DNA of 64,000 nt from Oscillatoriophycideae cyanobacterium NC_groundwater_1537_Pr4_S-0.65um_50_18 (GTDB lineage Bacteria > Cyanobacteriota > Cyanobacteriia > Elainellales > Elainellaceae): NCBI GenBank assembly GCA_016208305.1, contig JACQYI010000009.1, forward strand, positions 186,001 through 250,000. Direction: 5' to 3'. Position numbers and translations under genes: made by a program. The notes below the pieces were generated by a model. That model worked only from the letters and a program-made list of their open reading frames with translations. It was not told the origin of the DNA and made no database searches. Every line of letters begins with the position of its first letter. The first letter of the stretch is position 1. This document shows, piece by piece, positions 33,347 through 43,552 of the stretch.

Positions 33347-34159
33347 ATGACGCTTGCGCCGCTTGCTCCCCCACAGCCTACGCAGTCTTCTGCCTCAACC
33401 GATCGCGCAGGCGTTTGGCGATGGGTGCTGATTGCGGCACTGTTGATCTATATTTTTATTCCGATTGTCGGCCTGTTGCGGTTTAGCACGCGTGCTGCTA
33501 ACGGCATCAGCTTTCAGTTTTATCGCGATGCTTTTGCTGATCCTTCGTTCTATAGCTTTTTGGGCAACTCGCTGTTGGCCGCTCTGTGGACGATCGCCAT
33601 TACCCTAACCTTGACCACCTTCACGCTGTATTGGGCTTACCTGAAGGCGCGTTGGCTGCTGCCCTTGCTAGAAATGCTGTCGCTGCTGCCCTTTGTGGTG
33701 CCTGCTGTGACATTAGGCATTGGTTTGATTCAAGTGTTCACGACGCCGCCTTTGGCCTTGACCGGAACGCCGCAGCTCTTGATTGGAGCCTATGTCATTG
33801 TGACGCTGCCTTTTGCCTACCGTGCAGTCGAGAATAGCCTTCAGGGCGCGAATGTATTGACTTTAACAGAAGCCGCTGAGAGTTTGGGCGCAAGCTGGTG
33901 GAGAATCTTCCTGGAGGTGATCTTGCCTTGTGTCTGGTCAGGAGTGATTAGCGGTGGACTGCTGGTATTTTCCTTTGTGTTTGGTGAGTTTACGCTGGCG
34001 CTTTTTTTGGTCGGCTCTTCTTATCAAACCTTTCCTCTCTACATTCAGCAGCTTTATTCCTATCAGCCACAATATTCAGTCGTGATGTCGTTACTTTCCT
34101 TTTTGGCTACCTGGCTGGCGGCATGGCTATTGGTCTTGCTGACTCGGAGAAAAAATTAA
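33347..34159 (+). CDS. ABC transporter permease (second subunit)
   Basis: The 270-residue permease has six predicted helices and the coupling loop EAAESLGASWWRIFLEVILP. GAGG lies before the ATG. It pairs with the upstream permease; the PotB/PotC-like arrangement of two separate permeases and one ATPase fits the polyamine, iron or phosphonate importer group. The neighbouring genes give no further hint about the substrate. Confidence 0.9.
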   Translation: MTLAPLAPPQPTQSSASTDRAGVWRWVLIAALLIYIFIPIVGLLRFSTRAANGISFQFYRDAFADPSFYSFLGNSLLAALWTIAITLTLTTFTLYWAYLKARWLLPLLEMLSLLPFVVPAVTLGIGLIQVFTTPPLALTGTPQLLIGAYVIVTLPFAYRAVENSLQGANVLTLTEAAESLGASWWRIFLEVILPCVWSGVISGGLLVFSFVFGEFTLALFLVGSSYQTFPLYIQQLYSYQPQYSVVMSLLSFLATWLAAWLLVLLTRRKN

Positions 34160-34217
34160 TTCCTGTCTATTCTCTTTGATGTTTGATCTACGTTTTTAAT
34201 CTTTATCTTCTATACCC

Positions 34218-35351
34218 ATGTCATATCTAGAGTTAATTCATCTTTTTAAATCCTACGGATCGGTTACGGCGGTACAGGATGTTAACCTTCAAATTCCTGC
34301 TGGAGAATTTATTTCGTTGTTGGGGCCTTCTGGCTGTGGTAAGACGACCATTCTTCGGATGATTGCCGGATTTGAGAAAGCAACGGGTGGTTCCATTCTT
34401 CTAGAAGGCCAAGACATCACCCATATTCCGGCAAACCGTCGAGATATGGGCATGGTGTTTCAGTCCTACAGCCTCTTTCCCCATATGACGGCAGGACAAA
34501 ATATCGCGTTTGGTCTGCGGGTAAAGCGTCTGTCTCACGGACAGCAGCGAATTCGGATTCATGAAATGCTGGATTTGGTGGGGCTGGCGGGCATGGGCGA
34601 TCGCTATCCTCATCAAATGTCAGGCGGACAGCAGCAGCGGATTGCCCTAGCGCGCGCCTTGGCCATTTCACCTCGGCTGCTGCTGCTAGATGAGCCGCTT
34701 TCGGCGCTAGATGCCAAGGTGCGATTGCAGCTCAGAAATGAGATTCGCCGGATTCAGCAGCAGCTAGGCATTACGACGCTGTTCGTGACGCATGATCAAG
34801 AAGAGGCGCTATCCATCTCCGATCGCGTCATCGTCATGTCTCAGGGACGTATTGATCAGGCCGGTACGCCCGAAGAAATCTATCTCACGCCCAATACTGC
34901 TTTTACGGCTTCGTTTATCGGCGCAATGAATCAGATTCCAGGCATTTGGGAAGGTCATCAGGTGCGCGTTTCCACCCATCCTGATACGCATATCCCCGAT
35001 GAGTTTTTGCGAACTCAGGCGATGGATCTGCCGAAGGGTGCGCATGTTTTGGTGTTGGTGCGTCCTGAAAGTATTACTGTCCTAACGCCAGGAAGTTCAA
35101 TATCAGAGAATGACAATCTGCTGAGCGGATTAGTAACCAGCCGGATTTTCTTAGGTTCGGTGGTGCGGCTGTCGGTGCTGGTGGGAGAGTTTTATCTCAA
35201 TGTCGATGTCCCTACAGGTCAGGCAGAGCAGTTCAGCTCAGGTCATTTGGTGCAGTTGGAATTCCCCGCCGATCAATGTCGTGTTTTAGCGATCGCTCCT
35301 CCTTCTGTACAGCCTACATCACCTCAAAAACAGGCGCGATCGGCCGTCTAG
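34218..35351 (+). CDS. ABC transporter ATP-binding protein (PotA-like, with TOBE domain)
   Basis: The 377-residue ATPase has Walker A GPSGCGKTT (about 35-43), Q-loop VFQSYSLFPH, signature MSGGQQQR, Walker B LLLLDEPLSALD and the switch His in VTHDQEEAL. A C-terminal TOBE-type region (about 280-365; VLVLVRPESITVL) is common in the polyamine/iron/molybdate branch and can serve regulation. It is the last gene of the four-gene importer and is followed by tandem repeats and two hairpins that may end the transcript. Confidence 0.92.
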   Translation: MSYLELIHLFKSYGSVTAVQDVNLQIPAGEFISLLGPSGCGKTTILRMIAGFEKATGGSILLEGQDITHIPANRRDMGMVFQSYSLFPHMTAGQNIAFGLRVKRLSHGQQRIRIHEMLDLVGLAGMGDRYPHQMSGGQQQRIALARALAISPRLLLLDEPLSALDAKVRLQLRNEIRRIQQQLGITTLFVTHDQEEALSISDRVIVMSQGRIDQAGTPEEIYLTPNTAFTASFIGAMNQIPGIWEGHQVRVSTHPDTHIPDEFLRTQAMDLPKGAHVLVLVRPESITVLTPGSSISENDNLLSGLVTSRIFLGSVVRLSVLVGEFYLNVDVPTGQAEQFSSGHLVQLEFPADQCRVLAIAPPSVQPTSPQKQARSAV

Positions 35352-35412
35352 ATGATGAGCTTTTTTGAACGCACCTGCCTTAAAAAACCCGCCTTAAACA
35401 TTGGGAGTTTCA

Positions 35413-35442
35413 GCGACGCTGTAATAGGACGCTGTAATAGGA
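35413..35442. repeat. 13-bp tandem duplication
   Basis: GACGCTGTAATAG occurs twice in a row followed by GACG, in the intergenic region after the ABC ATPase gene. It is a simple local duplication with no known role. Confidence 0.6.
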
Positions 35443-35543
35443 CGAAGCAGAAGAGGATCGATAGCATCTTCTATCAACCCAAGAATGGGTTCTACCGCTG
35501 TAGATAGCGAGGTTGAGTAGATCGTAAAGTCCTCCTATTTTTT

Positions 35544-35622
35544 CTAAAAGCTGGATTGCAGGGGCGCAGAACGCCTTTGAAATCCAGCTTTTAGGGTTTT
35601 GTGGCGCGCGCCACAAAACCCT
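35544..35622. terminator. Two adjacent hairpins, one a perfect 30-bp palindrome
   Basis: CTAAAAGCTGGATT (35544-35557) pairs with AATCCAGCTTTTAG (35581-35594), a 14-bp stem. Overlapping its end by two bases is the uninterrupted palindrome AGGGTTTTGTGGCGCGCG... (35593-35622; centre GCGCGC). Neither is followed by a U-run, so a bidirectional transcription barrier or a remnant repeat are both possible. They lie between the ABC operon and the multi-PAS kinase. Confidence 0.5.
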
Positions 35623-35739
35623 AATTCGCGATCGACTGAGATTGTCTTGAGACATAAATTCTAATCATTCACCGATGGCTTCTGTTAAGTTGGTGATACA
35701 AAAAGAGCTTATCTCTTCTCTCTTTTTGGAAGTAGCATC

Positions 35740-38700
35740 ATGACAAGTATCGAGACTCCCTTACGCTCAGAACAGATCAACCTATTAGATCAAGTTCTGG
35801 CAGGTTCTACTGATCATATCTGCATCCTTGATCGGGCAGGACGATGTTGGTATGCCAGTCCGGCAAGTTTAGTCGCACTAGGGCTACAGGCGAGAGATGT
35901 CGTGGGAAAAACCTGGCGCGAACTTAACCGTCCGGCTGAGGCGATGGCAGGCCAGGATGCCGAACGGGAAGTGGTGTTTCAGACTGGAGTTGCCGTCAAA
36001 GGAGAAACAAGCTTTTCAACAATTCAGGGCACTAGATATTACGAATATGTCATCGCTCCAATTCTGGGAAAGGATGGAGCTACTGGTGCCGTTACCCTTA
36101 CCTGCAAAGACATCACTGAACGAAAGCCGGTCGAAGAGATGTTGCAGCAGCTAAAAGGGGAATTAGAGCTGCGAGTGGCCGAAAGAACGCTGGAGTTAGT
36201 TGTTGCAAATGCATCTTTGCGATCGGAAATGGCTGAACGACTAAGAGTGGAGCAGGCATTTCAAGCCAGTACAGAGGCTTTAATCCGAAGTGAAAACCGC
36301 TATCGCTCTCTTGTAACAGCCACGACGCAAGCCGTTTGGACGGCTGATCCAGAGGGAAAAACCCGCGAAGACATTCCAGGATGGCGATCGCTCACGGGGC
36401 AGACAGAAGCAGAAGCCAGGGGTTGGGGTTGGATGGACGCGCTTCATCCAGACGATCGACAAAAGACAGCGGCAGCATGGCGCTTAGCCGTCGCCACAAA
36501 ACAGCCCTACGAAATTGAGCACCGAGTTCGTATGCAGGATGGTTGTTATAGAAGCTTCATAGGGCGGGCTGCTCCCGTAATGGATAAAGCGGGTAACATC
36601 TGCGAGTGGATTGGAGCACATACCGACATTACCGAGCGCAAACATACCGAACAAAGGCTAGAGGAAGGGAAAGCCATTCTGCACTTGTTTGCCCAATATG
36701 CCCCCGCAGGCATTGCCATGTTCGACCGCGAGATGCGTTACGTGATGGTCAGCCAACGGTGGGCCGATCGCTATCACCTCGGTTCACTCGAAGCCTTAGT
36801 GGGGCGATCGCACTACGAAGTCTTCCCTGAAATTCCAGAGCGGTGGCGGCAAATTCATCAACGCTGTTTAGCAGGGGCGATCGAGACATGCGATGAAGAT
36901 TTGTTTGTCAGAGGTGATGGAACACAGCAATGGTTACGGTGGGAGATTCATCCTTGGTACGCGGGAGTCAATAAAATTGGCGGAATTATTATTTTTTCGG
37001 AAGATATCACGCTGCGTAAACAGGCAGAGGCTTCCATCCTTCAGCTTAATCATGAGCTTCAGCAAAAAGTAACCGAATTGCAAACCTTGCTGGATGTGAT
37101 TCCCATTGGGATTGGCATTGCCGAAGATCCAAAATGCCAAAACATTCGGGTTAATCCTGCCTTTGCTGAGGCATTGGGTATTCCACCGACGGTCAATGCC
37201 TCTCTCAGCGCCCCCGAAGCAGAACGCCCGAAGACTTTTAAGGTCTACCAGAATGGGCGAGAAATGGCACCTGAAGAATTACCTTTGCAATATGCCGCCA
37301 CCCACGGCGTGGAAATTCGAGATTTAGAAGTCGAAGTCGTTTGGCAAGATGGCACCGAAGTGTCCCTGTTGGAGTATGCCGCCCCCTTATTGGATGAACA
37401 GGGGCAAATCAGGGGCAGCGTAGGTGCATTTCTGAATATTAGTGAGCGCAAACGGGCTGAAGCTGCCCTGCGCGAGAGTGAAGAGCGTTATCGCATCCTG
37501 GTTCAAAATTTCCCAAACGGGGCAATATTTCTCTTTGATCACGACCTGCGCTACGTTCTGGCAGAGGGACAGGGGTTAGCTGAAGTGGATCTGGATCGCT
37601 CTATGCTAGAGGGCAAGGCCATTGAGGATGCGTTTGATCGCGAAACCTGCCGAGTCCTTGAGCCGTATTACCGAGAAACGTTAGCAGGTAAGGCTCAGAT
37701 CGTCGAAATTTCCTATGCCGATCGCTCCTATCGCAATCATTTTCTGCCGCTCTATGATGACCAGGGTTCGGTGAAATTAGGCATGCTCATGAACCAGGAT
37801 GTCACGCTGCAAAAGCAAGCAGAAGAGGTCTTAAAGACCTCACGCGATGAGTTAGAACGGCAGGTGCAAGCCCGCACGACAGAGCTACAAGAAGCCTATG
37901 CCTTATTGAAAGAGCGGGAGCGAGAATTTAGAACGCTAGTCGAAAATACGCCCGATGTCATCACCCGGCACGATCGCCAATATCGCTGTGTTTACATCAA
38001 TCCAGCCTGCATTCAATCTATCGGAATGCCTCCTGAGTTTTTCCTAGGTAAGCAGCCATCTGAATTGGGATACCCTGAAGACCTCGCTCGTTTTTGGGAA
38101 AATTCCCTTGAAACCGTGTTTACGAGCGGCAAAATGCAGATTGATGAATTTACGACCCTGAAGGGAGATCAACTCCGGAATCACCAGGTTTATGTTGTGC
38201 CAGAGCGAGAAGCCGACTCTACCATTACGTCTGTCATGACCATCGGGCGGGATATCACCTCCTTGAGGCAAGCTGAGGCATCCATCCGAACATTAGCCGA
38301 AGAGTTACAGCGATCGAACCACGAGCTAGAACAGTTTGCCTATATTGCTTCCCATGACTTACAAGAACCCCTGAGAGCCATTACAAGCTTTACTCAAATG
38401 CTGGCAAAACGCTATCAAGGGCAACTCGATGCTAAAGCTGATACCTATATCGAGTTCATTGTGGATGGGGCAATCCGGATGCAGCACCTGATCAGAGATT
38501 TGCTGGCCTACTCCAGAGTGGGTCGCCATGAACTCAAACGGCAACCCGTTGACTTCAATGCCGTGTTAGAAAGGGTTAAGAGAGATTTGCAGGTGGCGAT
38601 CGCTGAGAGCCAAGGCGTGATCACAGCCGATGCTTTACCGACTGTTACAGCCGACTCGAACCAAATGGCCAATCTTCTGTTAAACCTGATCAGCAACTCC

Positions 38701-39090
38701 TTAAAATACCGTAGTGAAGCAGCTCCGCAGATTCATATCTCAGCCAAAGTCGTCACAACAGAAGTCAGCCCTGCTGCAAGTCAGAACAATTCTCAACAAT
38801 TGACCACTCCCATCAGAGAATGGTTATTCTCTTTGAGGGATAATGGTATCGGTATTGAGCCTCAGTATGCCGATCGCATTTTCGGAATCTTTCAACGGCT
38901 GCACACTAGCGATGAATACTCTGGAACCGGATTAGGATTGGCAATCTGTAGGAAGATTGTTGAACGGCACGATGGACGAATTTGGATTGAGTCTGAATTT
39001 GGGCAGGGAGCAACCTTTTTCTTTACCATTCCCATTATGAGGACTCACGATGGTAACCCACGCCAAACTACTCACGATTCTCTTGGTTGA
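35740..39090 (+). CDS. Six-PAS sensor histidine kinase (phytochrome-type core)
   Basis: The 1116-residue soluble kinase has six PAS/PAC modules (about 15-135, 184-305, 310-430, 450-573, 575-695 and 722-845), with coiled coils between several of them (ELRVAERTLELVVAN, ERQVQARTTELQEAY). The catalytic core carries His872 (FAYIASHDLQEPLRAI), the N box LLNLISNSLKY, G1 DNGIGIEP and G2 GTGLGLAI. This core is the type that pairs with Rcp1-like single-domain regulators, and such a gene overlaps its last 41 bp. No GAF or metal-binding motif shows the signal. PAS-bound flavin, heme or small ligands are possible; I see no diagnostic residues. Confidence 0.9.
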   Translation: MTSIETPLRSEQINLLDQVLAGSTDHICILDRAGRCWYASPASLVALGLQARDVVGKTWRELNRPAEAMAGQDAEREVVFQTGVAVKGETSFSTIQGTRYYEYVIAPILGKDGATGAVTLTCKDITERKPVEEMLQQLKGELELRVAERTLELVVANASLRSEMAERLRVEQAFQASTEALIRSENRYRSLVTATTQAVWTADPEGKTREDIPGWRSLTGQTEAEARGWGWMDALHPDDRQKTAAAWRLAVATKQPYEIEHRVRMQDGCYRSFIGRAAPVMDKAGNICEWIGAHTDITERKHTEQRLEEGKAILHLFAQYAPAGIAMFDREMRYVMVSQRWADRYHLGSLEALVGRSHYEVFPEIPERWRQIHQRCLAGAIETCDEDLFVRGDGTQQWLRWEIHPWYAGVNKIGGIIIFSEDITLRKQAEASILQLNHELQQKVTELQTLLDVIPIGIGIAEDPKCQNIRVNPAFAEALGIPPTVNASLSAPEAERPKTFKVYQNGREMAPEELPLQYAATHGVEIRDLEVEVVWQDGTEVSLLEYAAPLLDEQGQIRGSVGAFLNISERKRAEAALRESEERYRILVQNFPNGAIFLFDHDLRYVLAEGQGLAEVDLDRSMLEGKAIEDAFDRETCRVLEPYYRETLAGKAQIVEISYADRSYRNHFLPLYDDQGSVKLGMLMNQDVTLQKQAEEVLKTSRDELERQVQARTTELQEAYALLKEREREFRTLVENTPDVITRHDRQYRCVYINPACIQSIGMPPEFFLGKQPSELGYPEDLARFWENSLETVFTSGKMQIDEFTTLKGDQLRNHQVYVVPEREADSTITSVMTIGRDITSLRQAEASIRTLAEELQRSNHELEQFAYIASHDLQEPLRAITSFTQMLAKRYQGQLDAKADTYIEFIVDGAIRMQHLIRDLLAYSRVGRHELKRQPVDFNAVLERVKRDLQVAIAESQGVITADALPTVTADSNQMANLLLNLISNSLKYRSEAAPQIHISAKVVTTEVSPAASQNNSQQLTTPIREWLFSLRDNGIGIEPQYADRIFGIFQRLHTSDEYSGTGLGLAICRKIVERHDGRIWIESEFGQGATFFFTIPIMRTHDGNPRQTTHDSLG

Positions 39091-39496
39091 AGATTCAAGA
39101 AGCGATGCTGTCTTAATTCAAGAGACATTAAGTAGCAGTAAGCTAGTGAACGAGCTGCATCTAGTTCGGGATGGGGTAGAAGCCACTCATTTTCTCTACA
39201 AAAAAGAGCCATACACAAAGGCTCCCCGCCCTGACATCATTTTGCTTGATCTCAATCTGCCTAAGAAAAATGGTCGAGAGCTACTGGCTGAGATCAAGAC
39301 ACATGAAAACTTAATGACCATTCCCGTTGTTATACTGACCACATCCTCGGATGAGGCGGATGTTTTAAGAAGCTATCAACTTCACGCCAATTGCTACATC
39401 GTCAAGCCTGTCAATCTAAACCAGTTTATCGAGGTAGTCAGATCGATTGAACATTTCTGGTTTGCCCTAGTTGAGCTACCTCCAGAACAAAATTAA
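39050..39496 (+). CDS. Rcp1-like single-domain response regulator
   Basis: The 148-residue receiver has the acidic residues in LLVEDSRSDA, phosphoacceptor Asp67 (ILLDLNLPKKNG), switch Thr (LTTSSDEAD) and Lys119 (YIVKPVNLNQF). The ILLDLNLPKKNGRELL and KPVNLNQF segments are typical of Rcp1, the phytochrome Cph1 partner. It has no output domain and so relays phosphate or signals by protein contact. Translation starts inside the kinase gene (41-bp overlap, GAGGA before the ATG), so the two are coupled. Confidence 0.93.
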   Translation: MVTHAKLLTILLVEDSRSDAVLIQETLSSSKLVNELHLVRDGVEATHFLYKKEPYTKAPRPDIILLDLNLPKKNGRELLAEIKTHENLMTIPVVILTTSSDEADVLRSYQLHANCYIVKPVNLNQFIEVVRSIEHFWFALVELPPEQN

Positions 39497-39776
39497 TAAT
39501 TGTAGAAAAAAAATTAATATTTTCTCAGGTTCCTATGAGAGGCATCTTTATCAGCAGGGAAATATAATACAGTTCTTGTGTGCATCATAGCGGTTCCCAG
39601 GCTGGTGAAGTACAGAAAGCTCTTGTCGAACAAGACTTTGAGCCTAAAAGTACACCTCACCTGGCCGAGAATCGCTATATATTTTTAGATAAAAATAGGC
39701 TATAGGAATATACGGAGACTAGATCTAAACTCTCAATTCAATCCTTTCTACCCTTGCAAAAAAGGGCACCCAGAGT

Positions 39777-41351
39777 ATGAGTAACGATATCTCAGTCCTG
39801 TTAGTAGAAGACAATTTGGCGGATGTTGCGCTGTTAATGGAACTTTTGCAGGATGGTGACTCGGAACATTGGCAAGTCACCCACGCCAAGCGCCTCAGCC
39901 TTGCACTTGAGCATCTTTGCAAAACTAAATACGATGTAGTTCTCCTCGACCTTTCCTTGCCAGATTCGCAAGGGTTGGATACCGTTATTCAGGTTCAAGC
40001 GACTGTTCCTTACCTGCCGATTGTAGTCCTAACTGGGCTACTAGATAAGACGATCGCCCGGCAGGCTGTTGCCCAAGGTGCCCAAGATTACCTGGTTAAA
40101 GGACAGCTTTCCTCAGAACTGCTGCTGAAAACAGTACACTATGCGATCGATCGCACCCAGATCTTGAAACGGCTGCAAGAAAGTGAAGATCGTTTCCGAG
40201 GGGTGTTTAATCAAACTTATCAATTCATGGGTCTATTAAGCCCTGATGGTATCGTTTTAGACCTTAATCAAGCCACCCGCGAAATGAGTGGTTTTCAAGA
40301 CCAAGCGATTATCAATACTCCCATTTGGGAAATACCCTGCTGGCAAACCGTTGAGATATCAAAAGCCTGGTTAAAAACAGCCGTTTTGAGAGCTTCCCAA
40401 GGAGAAACAATGCGCGCAGAACTGCAAGCTCATACATCTCAAGGAACCTTGCGATGGTTTGATGCCTCAATTAAACCTCTGAAAGACGAGCATAGTAACA
40501 TCACTGTATTAATTGTAGAAGGTCGAGATATTAGCAAACTCAAACGAGCAGAGGCCGAAATTCGTCAGTCACTTGCCAAAGAACAAGAGCTAAACCAGAT
40601 GAAGAATAGCTTTATCTCCATGATCTCTCATGAATTTCGCAATCCTATTTCTACCATTAGCTTTGCAACTAATCTCTTAGAGGATTGCGATTTACCTTCA
40701 GAAGAGCGAAAAAGTTTTTTTGAGCTAATTTACACGGCAATTAATGAAGTCCTGCATTTACTAGATGAAATTTTGCTGCTAGGACGGACTGAAGCAGGAA
40801 AGATTGAAATTGACTGCAAAACGATCGAATTAGAATCCTTTTGTCGTGAAATTGTAGAAATGTTTCAACTCACAACAGGAAACTCACACCCTATTTTGTT
40901 CTCTGTAAAAGGTCGCTCTACTTGGGCTAAGGTGGATACCTCGCTACTGAAGCATATTTTAGATAATCTATTGTCAAATGCCATTAAATATTCTCCGAAA
41001 GGCGGAACTATTTGCTTTACCCTTATCTGCAAGGGCAATCAAGCCAAGTTCATCGTTAAAGACCAAGGCATAGGAATTCCCAAAGCAGATCAAGCCAAAC
41101 TGTTCGAGCCTTTTCATCGAGCTGCCAATGTGAATAGCATTCAAGGAACAGGTTTAGGATTAGCGATTGTTAAACGCTATGTCGATTTGCAGCAAGGGCA
41201 GATTCAAGTCGAAAGTCAGGAAGGGGTTGGCTCAACGTTTACCGTCACCCTCCTACAGGATCTATCGCAAGATCTGCTCAAGCCCCATAATCCTAGCGTT
41301 GCTAAAGAGCAGGAGGCATTCAGCCGAAATCAAACCCTCTTAGAATCTTGA
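39777..41351 (+). CDS. Receiver-PAS-histidine kinase hybrid
   Basis: The 524-residue protein has an N-terminal receiver (about 5-125; Asp58 in VLLDLSLPDSQG, Lys in DYLVKGQL), one PAS domain (about 135-265) and a HisKA/HATPase_c core. The core has His285 (SMISHEFRNPIS), the N box LDNLLSNAIKYS, G1 DQGIGIPK and G2 GTGLGLAI. Input is by phosphotransfer to Asp58, so with the two upstream genes it can form a relay kinase - Rcp1-like regulator - hybrid kinase. The 280 bp between the regulator and this gene contain no further gene. The final output regulator must be elsewhere. Confidence 0.9.
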   Translation: MSNDISVLLVEDNLADVALLMELLQDGDSEHWQVTHAKRLSLALEHLCKTKYDVVLLDLSLPDSQGLDTVIQVQATVPYLPIVVLTGLLDKTIARQAVAQGAQDYLVKGQLSSELLLKTVHYAIDRTQILKRLQESEDRFRGVFNQTYQFMGLLSPDGIVLDLNQATREMSGFQDQAIINTPIWEIPCWQTVEISKAWLKTAVLRASQGETMRAELQAHTSQGTLRWFDASIKPLKDEHSNITVLIVEGRDISKLKRAEAEIRQSLAKEQELNQMKNSFISMISHEFRNPISTISFATNLLEDCDLPSEERKSFFELIYTAINEVLHLLDEILLLGRTEAGKIEIDCKTIELESFCREIVEMFQLTTGNSHPILFSVKGRSTWAKVDTSLLKHILDNLLSNAIKYSPKGGTICFTLICKGNQAKFIVKDQGIGIPKADQAKLFEPFHRAANVNSIQGTGLGLAIVKRYVDLQQGQIQVESQEGVGSTFTVTLLQDLSQDLLKPHNPSVAKEQEAFSRNQTLLES

Positions 41352-41377
41352 GTCGTATACGGCTTGATTTACAGCAG

Positions 41378-43471
41378 TCAGGGTTTCTCCACAGGAGGAA
41401 TGCTAGCAGCTCCCCGTTTCCCCACTAGCCGATCGCGCAGATGCTTGATGCGATCGCGCATTTTTGCCGCTTCCTCAAACTCCATCTTTTTAGCGGCTTC
41501 CTTCATTTCAGCTTCTAGTTTAACGATCAGGTCTGGAATATTTTCTAACGGCAAATCATAGGAATGCTCGTAAGCTTCGTCTAGCTCTTGTGCCGTTAGC
41601 TTGCGAGAGACTTCTAGAAACTTGAGGATGGAATTGCTCGATCGCTTGATGATGGGCTGCGGGGTAATGCCGTGTTTCTCGTTGTACTCTAGCTGAATTT
41701 TGCGGCGACGATCGGTTTCGCTAATGGCTTTCTCCATACTCTTCGTAAGGTTGTCGCCGTAGAGAATTGCTTTCCCTTCAACGTGACGAGCAGCGCGTCC
41801 TATGGTTTGAATCAGCGATCGCTCTGCCCGCAAAAATCCTTCCTTGTCCGCATCCAAAATCGCCACCAGAGACACCTCCGGCAAGTCTAGACCTTCTCTC
41901 AATAAGTTCACGCCGATCAGCACATCAAAATCGCCGTTTCGCAAATCCTGAAGGATCTCAATCCGTTCGATCGAGTTAATTTCTGAATGCAAATAGCGAA
42001 CTCGCACCGCTCTTTCCTGCAAATACTCTGTCAGGTCTTCTGCCATGCGCTTCGTCAGCGTTGTGACCAAAACCCGTTCATTCTTAACGGCACGTTCCTG
42101 AATTTCTCCAAACAGGTTGTCAATTTGTCCTTCGGTGGGTCGCACAAAGATCTCTGGGTCAACCACGCCTGTTGGACGAATCACCTGCTCGACAACTTTT
42201 CCTGTCCCTGGAATATATTTTTTAACTTCATCTTTGCCTTCTCCTTCGACATCAAACTTGCCGCCAGAGATTTCTAGCTCCCAGTTCCCTGGCGTAGCAG
42301 AGACAAAAATACACTGGTTCACTTTCTCCCAAAATTCTTCGGCTTTGAGGGGGCGGTTATCGGCAGCGCTAGGCAGTCGGAAACCATGATCAATCAGCGT
42401 CATTTTACGGGAACGATCGCCGTTGTACATGCCTCGAATCTGCGGAATGGTCACATGAGACTCGTCAATCACCAGCAGCCAGTCCTTGGGAAAATAGTCC
42501 AGCAGGCACTCTGGCGGCGTTCCAGCCACCCGTCCGGCCAGATGTCGCGCATAGTTCTCTACGCCGTTGCAGTAGCCCACTTCCCGCAGCATTTCTAAGT
42601 CATAGCGGGTGCGCTGCTCTAGTCGCTGTGCTTCCAACAGCTTGTTCTCTTTCTCTAGAAAAACGAGCTGGTCTTTTAGCTCTTGCTCAATCTCATTGCA
42701 GGCTTCTTCCAGCCGATCTTCAGGGGTAACAAAGTGACGCGCCGGATAGACGTTAAGGGCATCCATACTTTGCAGGGTTTCGCCCGTGATCGGATCGATA
42801 TAGCGAATTGCCTCAATCTCATCGCCAAAGAACTCAATCCGGATCAGCCGATCCTCATAGGCAGGCCCAATCTCTAGCACATCGCCTTTAACCCGGAACC
42901 GACCGCGCCCGACATCCAGATCATTCCGCTCATACTGCACCGAAGATAGATCGCGCAACACCTGCCGCTGATCTAGCTCCATCCCAACTCGAAACGGAAT
43001 CGCGGCCTTGAGATACTCCGACGGAATTCCCAAACCATAAATACAGCTAATGGACGCAACCACGATCACATCTTTGCGCTCAAACAGCGATCGCGTGGCT
43101 GAGTGCCGCAGCATGTCAATTTCTTCGTTGATCGAAGCTGTTTTGGCAATGTAGGTATCCGTGACCGGAATGTAGGCTTCTGGCTGATAGTAATCGTAAT
43201 AGCTGATGAAATACTCGACGGCATTATCTGGGAAAAACTCCCGCAACTCATTGCAGAGCTGCGCAGCCAAAGTCTTGTTGTGCGCCAAAACCAGCGTGGG
43301 CTTGCCCACATTTTGAATGACGCGGGCAACGGTGTGGGTTTTGCCCGTACCCGTTGCCCCCAGCAAGGTTTGATACTCCTCGCCTGCATTTAGACCTTTC
43401 GACAAATAGGCGATCGCTTTGGGTTGATCGCCCATGGGTTCAAACGGAGCCTGGATATCGAACTCTGTCAT
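41378..43471 (-). CDS. uvrB: Excinuclease ABC subunit B
   Basis: The 697-residue DNA-repair helicase-like protein has Walker A GATGTGKT (about 38-45), the beta-hairpin region [21 protein letters not shown] (motif II), motif [11 protein letters not shown] and the C-terminal UVR coiled-coil motif ([20 protein letters not shown]). UvrB verifies lesions delivered by UvrA and recruits UvrC in nucleotide excision repair. The family N-terminus [17 protein letters not shown] supports the start. It is convergent with the hybrid kinase, 26 bp away. Confidence 0.98.
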   Translation of the reverse strand: MTEFDIQAPFEPMGDQPKAIAYLSKGLNAGEEYQTLLGATGTGKTHTVARVIQNVGKPTLVLAHNKTLAAQLCNELREFFPDNAVEYFISYYDYYQPEAYIPVTDTYIAKTASINEEIDMLRHSATRSLFERKDVIVVASISCIYGLGIPSEYLKAAIPFRVGMELDQRQVLRDLSSVQYERNDLDVGRGRFRVKGDVLEIGPAYEDRLIRIEFFGDEIEAIRYIDPITGETLQSMDALNVYPARHFVTPEDRLEEACNEIEQELKDQLVFLEKENKLLEAQRLEQRTRYDLEMLREVGYCNGVENYARHLAGRVAGTPPECLLDYFPKDWLLVIDESHVTIPQIRGMYNGDRSRKMTLIDHGFRLPSAADNRPLKAEEFWEKVNQCIFVSATPGNWELEISGGKFDVEGEGKDEVKKYIPGTGKVVEQVIRPTGVVDPEIFVRPTEGQIDNLFGEIQERAVKNERVLVTTLTKRMAEDLTEYLQERAVRVRYLHSEINSIERIEILQDLRNGDFDVLIGVNLLREGLDLPEVSLVAILDADKEGFLRAERSLIQTIGRAARHVEGKAILYGDNLTKSMEKAISETDRRRKIQLEYNEKHGITPQPIIKRSSNSILKFLEVSRKLTAQELDEAYEHSYDLPLENIPDLIVKLEAEMKEAAKKMEFEEAAKMRDRIKHLRDRLVGKRGAASIPPVEKP

Positions 43472-43552
43472 TGTTGCGCTGCCTTAAGAGTCATCAAGCT
43501 ACATCCTTACTATGATGACGGATTTATCTAAACTTGTCGGGGGCGAGCAGCA

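Noticed and set aside
35410-35655. 81-codon minus-strand frame in the hairpin region
   Set aside because: It crosses the tandem duplication and both hairpins and has no plausible start signal.
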